DNA of 64,000 bases from Alphaproteobacteria bacterium (GTDB lineage Bacteria > Pseudomonadota > Alphaproteobacteria > UBA7985 > JAUIBT01): positions 1 through 64,000 of the forward strand of contig JAUIBT010000014.1 in assembly GCA_030428255.1 (NCBI GenBank), read 5' to 3'. The notes beneath the pieces are model-generated. The model saw nothing but the letters and a program-made list of their open reading frames with translations, made no database searches and was not told where the DNA came from. The position numbers were made by a program, and so were the translations under genes. Below, piece by piece: positions 25,496 through 33,155 of the stretch. Position 1 is the first letter of the stretch; every line of letters begins with the position of its first letter.

Positions 25496-27094
25496 ATGGC
25501 ACTTCGAACTACGCTCGGTGAGCTGTTGCACGACTGTGCGCGGCGCTTTGGCGACCGGCCTTTTGTGACCATGGCCCCCAGCGGTGAAACCATCAGCTAT
25601 GTGGGACTTGAGCGCCTGACCAACCGCCTGGGACACGGCCTTATGCGCCAGTTCGCCTTGGCCCCCCAAAATGGGCTGGGTCACGTTGCGATCATGCTGG
25701 AAAACTCCATCGCCTACCTGGCTATGTCCTATGCGCTGAAGAAACTGGATGCCGTTGAAGTCTCGGTCAACCGCGCCTTCAAAGGCCCAGCGCTGAGCCG
25801 CATGATCAACCTGACCGCCTGCAAAATCATGCTGACCTCACAGGCTCACTTTGAGGCTCTTGCAGCGGTGATCCATGACCTGCCACACCTGCAAACCTTG
25901 ATCGTCACCGACGCGGTTGAGGACGCGCGCCAGCGTTTCCCCAATCTGACAATCCTAGCCTATGAGGCGCTGCTGTCTGACCGCGAGGACCATATCCAGA
26001 GCCAGGCTGCTGATACCGCGCCCGCCGTGGTCATGTTCACTTCTGGCACAACCGGCGTGTCTAAGGGCTGCTTGCTGTCGCATCGTTGCGCCGTGCGCAC
26101 GGCTGAAAATATGATCGCGCCCTTCCGCTTGACCGCTGATGATGTGAACTACAGCCCCTATCCGCTATCGCACCCTGGCCCGGCCTTCTATGACATTTTG
26201 CCGATGATGCTGGTGGGCGGGCGCGTGGTGTTGCGCGACGGCTTCAGCCTGGCGCGGTTTTGGCCCGAAGTGGCCGAGTTTGGCGCGACTTGGTTCATGT
26301 GTCTGGGGTCCGTGCAGCAGTTGCTTTACGCAGCTCCGCCATGCCCGCAAGAGCGTCAGCACCGCGTGACCCGCTGTTGGGCGACCCCGGCACCAGTGCC
26401 TAAGGCTGACTTTGATGCGCGCTTTGGTCTGCATCTTCTGCCTGGTGGCGGTTATGGATCCACCGATGCGGGCTGGGTGGTGGTGCCGCAGTGGGATCAT
26501 CCGGGCGGCATCGTGTTGCCGCACTACGAGCTGGCCATTGTTGACGACAACGACGAGGTGTTGCCGCCAGGCAAGGATGGGGAGATCGTCATTCGCCCGC
26601 GCGAGCCGGGCGTCATGTCAGACGAGTATGTCGGCATGCCGGATAAGACCATGGAATCGCGCCGAAACCTGTGGTTCCACACCGGCGACATTGGCCGTTT
26701 GGACGAAGAAGGCCGCTTCTATTTCCGCTATCGCAAGGCCGAGCGCATCCGGGTGCGCGGAGAGATGGTCTCCGGTTACGAGGTCGAAGAAGGCGCGCTC
26801 AGTCACCCTTTAATCGAGGACGCTGCGGCAGTGGCTATCCCTGCGCCGTTGGGCGAAGAGGACATCCGCTTGTTCGTGACCCTGAGACCGGGAGCGGTGC
26901 TGACGCCTGAGGAGATTCGCCAGCACTGCGCAGGTGTTATGGCGAAGTTCATGGTGCCTGCGGTGGTGACGATTTTGCCTGAGATGCCACGCACGCCGAC
27001 CGGCAAGCCAGAGAAAGGCAAGCTGGCGGCCATGCCACTCGATCAGCACCTTGAAGGATTTGTACCAACTTATGCAAACGCCACGACGCAGTGA
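25496..27094 (+). CDS. AMP-forming acyl-CoA ligase-like protein (ANL superfamily, CaiC-like)
   Basis: A 532-residue adenylating enzyme. Motifs: phosphate loop MFTSGTTGVSKGCLLSHR (about 179-196), GGGYGSTDAG (about 316-325), WFHTGDIGRLDEEG (about 393-406), YRKAERIRVRGE (about 411-422) and the catalytic Lys region TPTGKPEKGKL near 506. Resemblance is to crotonobetaine/carnitine-CoA ligase-type enzymes, but the substrate cannot be read. GGGAGGA lies nine bases before the ATG. The last codons (TYANATTQ) and the stop are made of repeat family 2 copy C, so the native C-terminus has probably been changed by the repeat. Confidence 0.8.
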   Translation: MALRTTLGELLHDCARRFGDRPFVTMAPSGETISYVGLERLTNRLGHGLMRQFALAPQNGLGHVAIMLENSIAYLAMSYALKKLDAVEVSVNRAFKGPALSRMINLTACKIMLTSQAHFEALAAVIHDLPHLQTLIVTDAVEDARQRFPNLTILAYEALLSDREDHIQSQAADTAPAVVMFTSGTTGVSKGCLLSHRCAVRTAENMIAPFRLTADDVNYSPYPLSHPGPAFYDILPMMLVGGRVVLRDGFSLARFWPEVAEFGATWFMCLGSVQQLLYAAPPCPQERQHRVTRCWATPAPVPKADFDARFGLHLLPGGGYGSTDAGWVVVPQWDHPGGIVLPHYELAIVDDNDEVLPPGKDGEIVIRPREPGVMSDEYVGMPDKTMESRRNLWFHTGDIGRLDEEGRFYFRYRKAERIRVRGEMVSGYEVEEGALSHPLIEDAAAVAIPAPLGEEDIRLFVTLRPGAVLTPEEIRQHCAGVMAKFMVPAVVTILPEMPRTPTGKPEKGKLAAMPLDQHLEGFVPTYANATTQ

Positions 27095-27170
27095 CGGCAG
27101 GGCTGTTTGATAGATCGTTGTACTGCAAGTCCAATCAGAGCTTTGCAGGGCATGGAGCGACGCGGCTTTG
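27075..27170 (+). repeat. Repeat family 2 (96 bp), copy C
   Basis: It begins CAAACGCCACGACGCAGTGA and ends GGCATGGAGCGACGCGG plus CTTTG; the two ends are imperfect inverted repeats (CAAACGCCACGACGC against GCGACGCGGCTTTG). It overlaps the end of the ligase gene and provides its TGA. Confidence 0.75.
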
Positions 27171-27178
27171 GGCTTATG

Positions 27179-27274
27179 CAAACGCCACGACGCAGTGACG
27201 GCAGGGCTGTTTGTTTCGTCGGTGTGATGCAACTCGGATCATGGCTATGCAGGGCATGGAGCGACGTGGCTTTG
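27179..27274 (+). repeat. Repeat family 2 (96 bp), copy D
   Basis: A tandem neighbour of copy C, separated by GGCTTATG; its first 34 bases repeat those of copy C exactly. The right end has GCGACGTGGC in place of GCGACGCGGC, which pairs better with its own left end GCCACGACGC. The interior differs from copy C. Confidence 0.75.
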
Positions 27275-27303
27275 GGCTTATGCGAGCCGCTCCCAAGTGC
27301 ACG

Positions 27304-27407
27304 TTTCGTTGAATTGCATACAGTTTACATGCTCTATCTCTTTGGTAGTGGCGCAAATGCACCCCAAGCAGATGAGGCGCAATCGAGGGCGATTGCTCGG
27401 GCTTTGC
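27304..27407 (+). repeat. Structured repeat family 1, copy 6, long form
   Basis: It starts TTTCGTTGAATTGCAT and ends with the hairpin GCAATCG-AGGG-CGATTGC (27379-27396) and TCGGGCTTTGC. It is the closest relative of the copy at 7944. It follows copies C and D of family 2 directly and lies just downstream of the YigZ stop on the opposite strand. Confidence 0.75.
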
Positions 27408-27431
27408 TTTTGGCTACCTAATATTGCGCAT

Positions 27432-28052
27432 CTAGGTCTTGGTCGAGCTGCCTTCGTCCGCTTCGGGCCAGAAGTCGGCCAGCGCTGCGCGGCTGTCTTG
27501 CAGCGCGCCTTGCAGGTGCAGGCGCACGCCCTGTTCATCATAGGCGCGGTCCAGCACCTCCAGCCCTTGATCGGCGACCAGCCGCTCCAGATCAGATTGG
27601 CGGTCAAACCCCGCGCTGAGCCAGACCCGCTCGATCTTGCGCCAGGTCTCCAGCGCACCTGCGGCCTCGGCCTCTTGAATGGCCAGATTGGCGGCCCCCG
27701 AATAGGCCCGCGCCAAGCCGCCGGTGCCCAGTTTGGTGCCACCAAAATAGCGCACAGTGATCAGCCCGACATCGACCAAGCCCGCGCCCATCAAGCTGCG
27801 CAGGCTGGGCATGCCGCTGGTGCCGCCGGGCTCGCCGTCGTCCTTGGCCCCTTCCTCAATGCGGCCCTCGGGCAGCATACGGCGAAAGGCCGTGACATGG
27901 TGGACGGCCTTGGGGTGCAGGGCGCGCAGCGCTGCCAAGCGCGGCTCAAAGTCCGCGATCGGCACCAGGTGAGCAAGGAAGATTGACTTCTTTTCTTCCA
28001 GCTCACCCAGCACTTCGCGGCTTGGGAAGCGCAGGGCTTTGAGGTTGGACAT
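27432..28052 (-). CDS. YigZ/IMPACT-family protein
   Basis: A 206-residue protein with the UPF0029 signatures DDGEPGGTSGMP (about 71-82) and VRYFGGTKLGTGGLARAY (about 101-118). The family is conserved from bacteria to eukaryotic IMPACT; the bacterial role is unclear, with proposals in translation control or peptidase regulation. The C-terminal ferredoxin-like domain is present. It lies 27 bp after the DoeA-like gene on the same strand, probably one unit. Confidence 0.88.
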   Translation of the reverse strand: MSNLKALRFPSREVLGELEEKKSIFLAHLVPIADFEPRLAALRALHPKAVHHVTAFRRMLPEGRIEEGAKDDGEPGGTSGMPSLRSLMGAGLVDVGLITVRYFGGTKLGTGGLARAYSGAANLAIQEAEAAGALETWRKIERVWLSAGFDRQSDLERLVADQGLEVLDRAYDEQGVRLHLQGALQDSRAALADFWPEADEGSSTKT

Positions 28053-28079
28053 GGGCCTGCCGCCAGCTCAGCGATTGGC

Positions 28080-29282
28080 CTAGGCCTTGACCACCAGATC
28101 GCGCGGCAGATCAGCGAACAGCTCTGGCGCGCCGTCGGTAATCGCCAAGCTCTCGGTGATCTCAAAGCCCCAATCGTCCATCCACAAGCCGGTCATAAAG
28201 TGCATGGTCATACCAGGCTGCAAAACGGTCTCATCGCCGCGACGCAGGCTATAGGTGCGCTCGCCCCAATCCGGCGGATAGGAAATGCCGATGGGATAGC
28301 CGGTGCGGCTGTCTTTATGGATGCCGTACTTAGCCAGCGTGTCGAACAGCGCAATGGCGATATCCTGCACCTGGTTGCCCGCGCGCGCTTGCTCCAAGCC
28401 CGCAGCCAGGCCCTCTTGCACGGCTTTTTCCGCGTCCAAGAAGGTCTGCGATGGCTTGCCCAAAAAGACCGTCCGCGACAGGGGGCAGTTATAGCGCTTA
28501 TAACAGCCGGCCAGCTCATAAAAGGTGCCTTCGCCGCTCTTAAACGGCTGATCGTCCCAGGTCAGGTGAGGGGCCGCCGCGTCCGAGCCCGAGGGCAACA
28601 GCGGGACAATGGCGGCGTAGTCGCCGCCAAACGCGCCGGACTCATCTTCTGCACCCTGGCATGCCAGGTTTTGGATCGCGCCCACCAGTTGGCTCTTGGG
28701 CAAACCGGGCTCGACCATCTCCCAGACCTTGCGGTGCATGCGCTCAACGATCTTGCCCGCCCGGCGCATATAGGACAGCTCGCGCGGTGATTTAACCGCG
28801 CGCTGCCAATTGACCAAGCCGGTTGCATCAACCAGCGTGGCGTTGGCCAGCCCGCTGACCAGGGTCGCATGGGCCTTGGCGGAATAATAGTAGTTGTCCA
28901 GCTCGACCCCGATGCGCCCTTTGGCGATGCCGTGATCGGCCAGGTGCTGGGTCAGCACCTCCATGGGGTGCTTGTCAGGGTTTTGGACATAGATATCGTC
29001 ATAGGACAGCACGCGGGCATGATCCATATAGACCGTGCGCACTGCACCGTTGGCGTCTTGGCGGCGTCCGAACCAGAAGGGTTCGCCGTCGGGGCCAACG
29101 ACCACGGCCTGGTGGACATAGAAGGACCAGCCATCATATCCAGTCAGCCAGGCCATGTTCGAAGGATCGCTGACGATCAAAGTATCCAGGCCCGCAGCCG
29201 CCATAGCTTTACGGGTCTTGTCCAGGCGCTGCTGGTATTCGTCTAAGCTGAAGTTCAGCTTATCAGCGGACAGTCGCGACAT
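28080..29282 (-). CDS. doeA: M24-family peptidase, DoeA-type ectoine hydrolase-like
   Basis: A 400-residue pita-bread fold enzyme. The N-terminal creatinase domain is followed by the M24 catalytic domain. The region DSRTGYPIGISYPPDWGE (about 322-339) and RRGDETVLQPGMTMHFMTGLW is characteristic of ectoine hydrolase DoeA, which opens the ectoine ring as the first step of ectoine use. Some aminopeptidase metal ligands are replaced, as is known for DoeA/EutD. AAGGAAGAG precedes the ATG. Other doe genes (doeB, doeX, doeC) are absent here, so the function stays probable. Confidence 0.75.
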   Translation of the reverse strand: MSRLSADKLNFSLDEYQQRLDKTRKAMAAAGLDTLIVSDPSNMAWLTGYDGWSFYVHQAVVVGPDGEPFWFGRRQDANGAVRTVYMDHARVLSYDDIYVQNPDKHPMEVLTQHLADHGIAKGRIGVELDNYYYSAKAHATLVSGLANATLVDATGLVNWQRAVKSPRELSYMRRAGKIVERMHRKVWEMVEPGLPKSQLVGAIQNLACQGAEDESGAFGGDYAAIVPLLPSGSDAAAPHLTWDDQPFKSGEGTFYELAGCYKRYNCPLSRTVFLGKPSQTFLDAEKAVQEGLAAGLEQARAGNQVQDIAIALFDTLAKYGIHKDSRTGYPIGISYPPDWGERTYSLRRGDETVLQPGMTMHFMTGLWMDDWGFEITESLAITDGAPELFADLPRDLVVKA

Positions 29283-29458
29283 AGGCTCTTCCTTTCCTCA
29301 AGGTTCGGGGCGGGCTGTTGTGTGGCCCGCACTTGTGTCTGGCTCACCCTTGGGGCAAGCTGGCCAAGCTAGCACTCATGCCGGGCTCAGCGTCCAGCAA
29401 ATTCGCACGCCAAGGCAGGTCTGACTAGTCTGTTACCGTCAAAAAAAGGGTGTTGGCT

Positions 29459-30871
29459 ATGGCCTTTAGCGCACTGCTTCGCGCAGAGTTTGAGTCGATC
29501 GTTGGCGCGCGTCATGTCCTGGGCCGCGAGCAGGACCTTGCGCACTACAACAACGACAATCGCGGTCTGTATTTTGGCGACGCAGAGCTGGTGATTCGTC
29601 CCGGTTCGACCGTCGAGGCCAGCGCGGTCATGGCTTTGGCCTACAAGAACGACATCGCGGTGGTGCCTCAGTCGGGCCACACTGGGCACGCGGCGGGCGG
29701 GGTGCCTGCCAAGGGGCAGATCGTCGTCACGACTGAACGCATGACCAAGCTACGCGCCATCGACCTGGACAATAACGCCATGACGGTCGATGCGGGTATG
29801 ATCTTGGAACAGCTGCACGCGATCGCTGACCAGCATGACCGCCTTTATCCGGTCTCGCTGGCGGCCAAGGGATCGTGCAGGATCGGTGGCAATGTCGCCA
29901 CCAACGCGGGCGGTACGGCGGTGCTGGCCCATGGCAACACCCGCGACAATATTCTGGGCCTCGAGGTGGTGCTGCCCGACGGGCGCATTTGGGACGGCCT
30001 GCGCGCGCTGCGCAAGGACAACACCGGCTATGACCTGAAGCACCTGTTCATCGGTTCAGAAGGCACATTGGGCCTGGTGACTGGTGTGGTGGTCAAGCTG
30101 GCACCCAAGCCCAAAGGGCGCGAAGTGGCCTTTGTGGGGCTAGAGAGCCCGGCGCAAGCGCTGGCGCTTTTGATGCATTTGAAAGGGGCCCTGGGGATGG
30201 CGCTGACGGCCTTTGAAATCATGCCGCGGGTGCCGCTGGAATTTACTCTGGCCTATCAGGACAGCCTGCGCGACCCCTTTGCCGAGCCCTATCCTTGGTA
30301 CGCGCTGGTCGAAATTTCCAGCACCCAGTCCGCCGAACACGCCCAAGAACAGAGCGAAGCAGCCTTGGGCGCGGCGCTGGAGGGGGAGTTGGCGCTGGAT
30401 ATCATGCTGGCGCAGTCCGAGGCGCAGCGCGCCGATCTCTGGGCTCTGCGCGAGACCATGCCGCCCGCACAGGCCCCGCATGGCTGGTCGATCAAGCACG
30501 ACATCGCCTTGCCCGTACACCGCGTGCCCGAGTTCTATGAACGCGCCGATGCGCTGGTCTATGAGGCTCTGCCGGGCGCTCGCATTTGCGGTTTTGGTCA
30601 TATGGGCGACGGCAACATCCACTATAACATCACCCAGCCAGCGGGTGCCGCGCCCGAGCTGTTCGCGCCCAAACGTCACGAGATTAACGCCAAGGTCCAC
30701 GCGCTGGTTAGTGCCATGGGCGGCAGCGTATCGGCCGAACACGGCATTGGACTGGCCAAAAAGGCGCTGCTGGCGGAGGTCAAGTCACCGGTCGAACTGG
30801 CGATGATGAAGGCGGTTAAGGCGGCGCTGGACCCCAAGGGGCTGATGAACCCCGGCAAGATATTTGACTAA
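29459..30871 (+). CDS. FAD-linked 2-hydroxyacid dehydrogenase, GlcD / D-2-hydroxyglutarate type
   Basis: About 470 residues. The VAO-type FAD domain includes VVPQSGHTGHAAGGVP (about 76-91), KGSCRIGGNVATNAGGTAVL (about 138-157) and GSEGTLGLVTGV (about 197-208). The C-terminal substrate and metal region has HMGDGNIHYN (about 380-389) and EHGIGLAKKALL. The layout fits D-lactate, glycolate or D-2-hydroxyglutarate dehydrogenase; the exact acid is not decidable. ATG at 29459 is used, nine bases inside an open frame that starts with TTG. Divergent from the DoeA-like gene across 176 bp. Confidence 0.85.
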   Translation: MAFSALLRAEFESIVGARHVLGREQDLAHYNNDNRGLYFGDAELVIRPGSTVEASAVMALAYKNDIAVVPQSGHTGHAAGGVPAKGQIVVTTERMTKLRAIDLDNNAMTVDAGMILEQLHAIADQHDRLYPVSLAAKGSCRIGGNVATNAGGTAVLAHGNTRDNILGLEVVLPDGRIWDGLRALRKDNTGYDLKHLFIGSEGTLGLVTGVVVKLAPKPKGREVAFVGLESPAQALALLMHLKGALGMALTAFEIMPRVPLEFTLAYQDSLRDPFAEPYPWYALVEISSTQSAEHAQEQSEAALGAALEGELALDIMLAQSEAQRADLWALRETMPPAQAPHGWSIKHDIALPVHRVPEFYERADALVYEALPGARICGFGHMGDGNIHYNITQPAGAAPELFAPKRHEINAKVHALVSAMGGSVSAEHGIGLAKKALLAEVKSPVELAMMKAVKAALDPKGLMNPGKIFD

Positions 30872-30873
30872 CT

Positions 30874-31764
30874 TTAAGCACACGGGATGTCGGCCATCAC
30901 CGCGCGCGCCAACCGGGCCGGTTGATCCAGCAACAGGTGGTGGTAGGCGTCATCGACGCTGACCAAGGGCGTGTCCGGTCCCAAACGCTGGCGAAAATCC
31001 TGAGCCCAAGCGCGTGAGCACAACGCCGACAGGTCGCCACGAATAAACAAGGGGCGCTGGGGCAGCGCCTCATAGACCGTGATCAGTTGGTTCCAAAAGT
31101 CACGGTTGGATTCTGGGCCCGAGATGCGGCTGGGATCAAAGACCCAGGACCAGCCTTGCTGGTATTGGCGGATCGAATGGTGGGCCACATAGTCCTTAAC
31201 CCAAGGCTTTTGCGCGGGCTGTTCGGGCATGTAGCGAAAGCGCGCCTCGGCGGTGGCACGATCAGGATAGTACTTGCGGGTGCCACGCCAAGGGTTGCCC
31301 ATGGGTGCGGGCGACAGGCGCATGGCGGTATCGCAGACAATCAGGCGGGCAAAGGCCGCAGGCGCTTGCGCCATGGCGTGAATGGCAACCGCACCGCCAA
31401 AGCTGTGCCCCAGCAGAACGGGGGCGGCGTGAAAGCCGATCCCTTGGGCCACTGCTACCACGTCTTGCCAATCCTGTTCGCGGGTATAGTGGGAGCGCCA
31501 ATCGCTTTGACCCATGCCCGAAAAGCTCAAGGCCGCTACTTCCCAGTCGTCGGGCAGGCAGGCCATCAAGGGATCAAACCAGTGCGCGTGCGCCAAAAAC
31601 CCATGCAAACACAGCAGTGAGACCGCCGGGGTCTGGCCCGCCTCTAGCTTGGCGGGCTTCCAGCGCAAGTGCAGCTTGCAGCCTTGGTGATCGAAACTGC
31701 GGTCTTGAACGGCCAGGCCGTCGAGCAGGCGCGGGCTGGTGTCGTCGGGCAATACAAAGGGCAT
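30874..31764 (-). CDS. Alpha/beta-hydrolase fold protein
   Basis: A 296-residue hydrolase. Oxyanion region LCLHGFLAHAHWFDP (about 51-65), nucleophile elbow LLGHSFGGAV (Ser near 123) and catalytic His in DAYHHLLLDQP near 278. The substrate is unknown; lipases, haloperoxidase-like and esterase-like proteins share this plan. It converges on the FAD dehydrogenase with only 2 bp between the stops, and has a LysR regulator upstream on the same strand. Confidence 0.82.
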   Translation of the reverse strand: MPFVLPDDTSPRLLDGLAVQDRSFDHQGCKLHLRWKPAKLEAGQTPAVSLLCLHGFLAHAHWFDPLMACLPDDWEVAALSFSGMGQSDWRSHYTREQDWQDVVAVAQGIGFHAAPVLLGHSFGGAVAIHAMAQAPAAFARLIVCDTAMRLSPAPMGNPWRGTRKYYPDRATAEARFRYMPEQPAQKPWVKDYVAHHSIRQYQQGWSWVFDPSRISGPESNRDFWNQLITVYEALPQRPLFIRGDLSALCSRAWAQDFRQRLGPDTPLVSVDDAYHHLLLDQPARLARAVMADIPCA

Positions 31765-31813
31765 GGCGATCCGGGTCTGGCAGGAATAGGGGCGGTAGCA
31801 GCGGAGTGGTGGC

Positions 31814-32698
31814 TCACCGTGCCGCTGACACCAGGAAGTCTATAAAGACCCGCGCTTTACGCGACAAGTAGCGTGTCGCGGGATAGACCGCTACCAGCGT
31901 CAGGTCGGGCGGGTTGTACTCGCTCACCAGGGAAACTAGGCGACCATCGGCCAACGCAGCTTCGACAAAAAAGCGCGGTACGGCAGCAATGCCCAGCCCT
32001 TGCAGCGCGGCCTCGACCAAGATATCGCCGTTGTTGCTGGCCAGCCGTGGTTTGGGCGTCACCGTCAGCCGCTCGCCACCCGCAGCGCGAAAGCTCCAAC
32101 GCGGGCTGGAATCGCGCTGGGTGTAGACCAAAGCGGCGTGCTGGCTCAGGTCGCCGGGCTGTGAAATGGGCGGGTTATGGGCCAGATAGTCTGGGCTGGC
32201 GACATAGACAAAGGGCAGGCGCGCAAGCTGGCGTTGGATCAAGCTGGAATCCTCCAGCGCACCGATCCGCAAGGCCAAGTCATAGCCTGCTTGCACCAGA
32301 TCTTCATACCGATCACTCAGGTCCAGTTCCAGCGCGATGCCGGGGTAGATCTGGCAAAAGCGCCCGATCAAGGGCGATAGGCAGCGCGTGCCGTAAGAAA
32401 CCGGCGCGGTGACCCGCAAGCGCCCTTGGGCCACGCTGGCTTGGTCGCGGGCCTCGTCTTCCACCTCGCGCAGATTGTCCAGGATTAAACGCACCTGCTG
32501 GTAGTAGTCCTGGCCGGCTTGACTCACCGCAAGCTGTCGCGTCGAGCGCTGGAGGAGTTGCAAGCCCAAGGACTGCTCTAGGGCGGAAACCTGCTTAGAA
32601 ATCTGTGACTTGCTGCGCCCCAGTGTGTCAGCGGCTGCGGTGAAGCTGCCCGCCTCGACGACGGCAACAAAGGCTTGCATGGCTTGTAAGCGATCCAC
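31814..32698 (-). CDS. LysR-family transcription regulator
   Basis: A 294-residue regulator. The N-terminal winged helix-turn-helix reads SFTAAADTLGRSKSQISKQV (about 18-37) and the substrate-binding domain starts near 90. Closest in style to the CrgA/DmlR-like group. It sits upstream of the hydrolase gene on the same strand, and is divergent from a small gene at 32747; either could be its target. Confidence 0.85.
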   Translation of the reverse strand: MDRLQAMQAFVAVVEAGSFTAAADTLGRSKSQISKQVSALEQSLGLQLLQRSTRQLAVSQAGQDYYQQVRLILDNLREVEDEARDQASVAQGRLRVTAPVSYGTRCLSPLIGRFCQIYPGIALELDLSDRYEDLVQAGYDLALRIGALEDSSLIQRQLARLPFVYVASPDYLAHNPPISQPGDLSQHAALVYTQRDSSPRWSFRAAGGERLTVTPKPRLASNNGDILVEAALQGLGIAAVPRFFVEAALADGRLVSLVSEYNPPDLTLVAVYPATRYLSRKARVFIDFLVSAAR

Positions 32699-32746
32699 TA
32701 GCCTAATCCTTCGATTCGAACCTCAATGCCCAAGTGATAGCACGCC

Positions 32747-32995
32747 ATGGACCAGCAAGAGCTGAAAACCTACCTTGAGTCTGCCAACGCAGACCAACGC
32801 CTGGCCCTGGCTAAGGCTGGGGTCATTATGGCCATCATGCAAGAAAAGTTGCGCATGGGCTTCACCAACGACGAGGTGGCGACCATCTTGGCAATGGATG
32901 ATGCAAACCAGGTGGACCCGGACATGCTGGAATCCTGGAAGCGCCAGCTTGAGCGCTTTGAGGACGCGCTGGGCGACGAAATTCGCCAGGGCTAG
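32747..32995 (+). CDS. Small protein of unknown function (82 aa)
   Basis: An acidic, helical, 82-residue protein (MDQQELKTYLESANADQRLA) with no signal peptide and no recognised domain. The ATG lies 48 bp from the divergent LysR gene. Codon use matches the neighbours, so it is probably real. It is followed after 160 bp by a Sel1-repeat gene. Confidence 0.55.
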   Translation: MDQQELKTYLESANADQRLALAKAGVIMAIMQEKLRMGFTNDEVATILAMDDANQVDPDMLESWKRQLERFEDALGDEIRQG

Positions 32996-33155
32996 ATCGC
33001 GAGCAATCTTGGCACGCATACTGCAATAAGCGCGCGCGGACAAACTGGGCTCTGGGTCTTCCACTGGGCCAATGATGTTGGTGTTTGCGCCAGGGCGTGC
33101 TGTGGCCGGCCTGTATGGGCGCAGGCATTTGGTTTCTTGTCTGTGAGGCTGCTCT

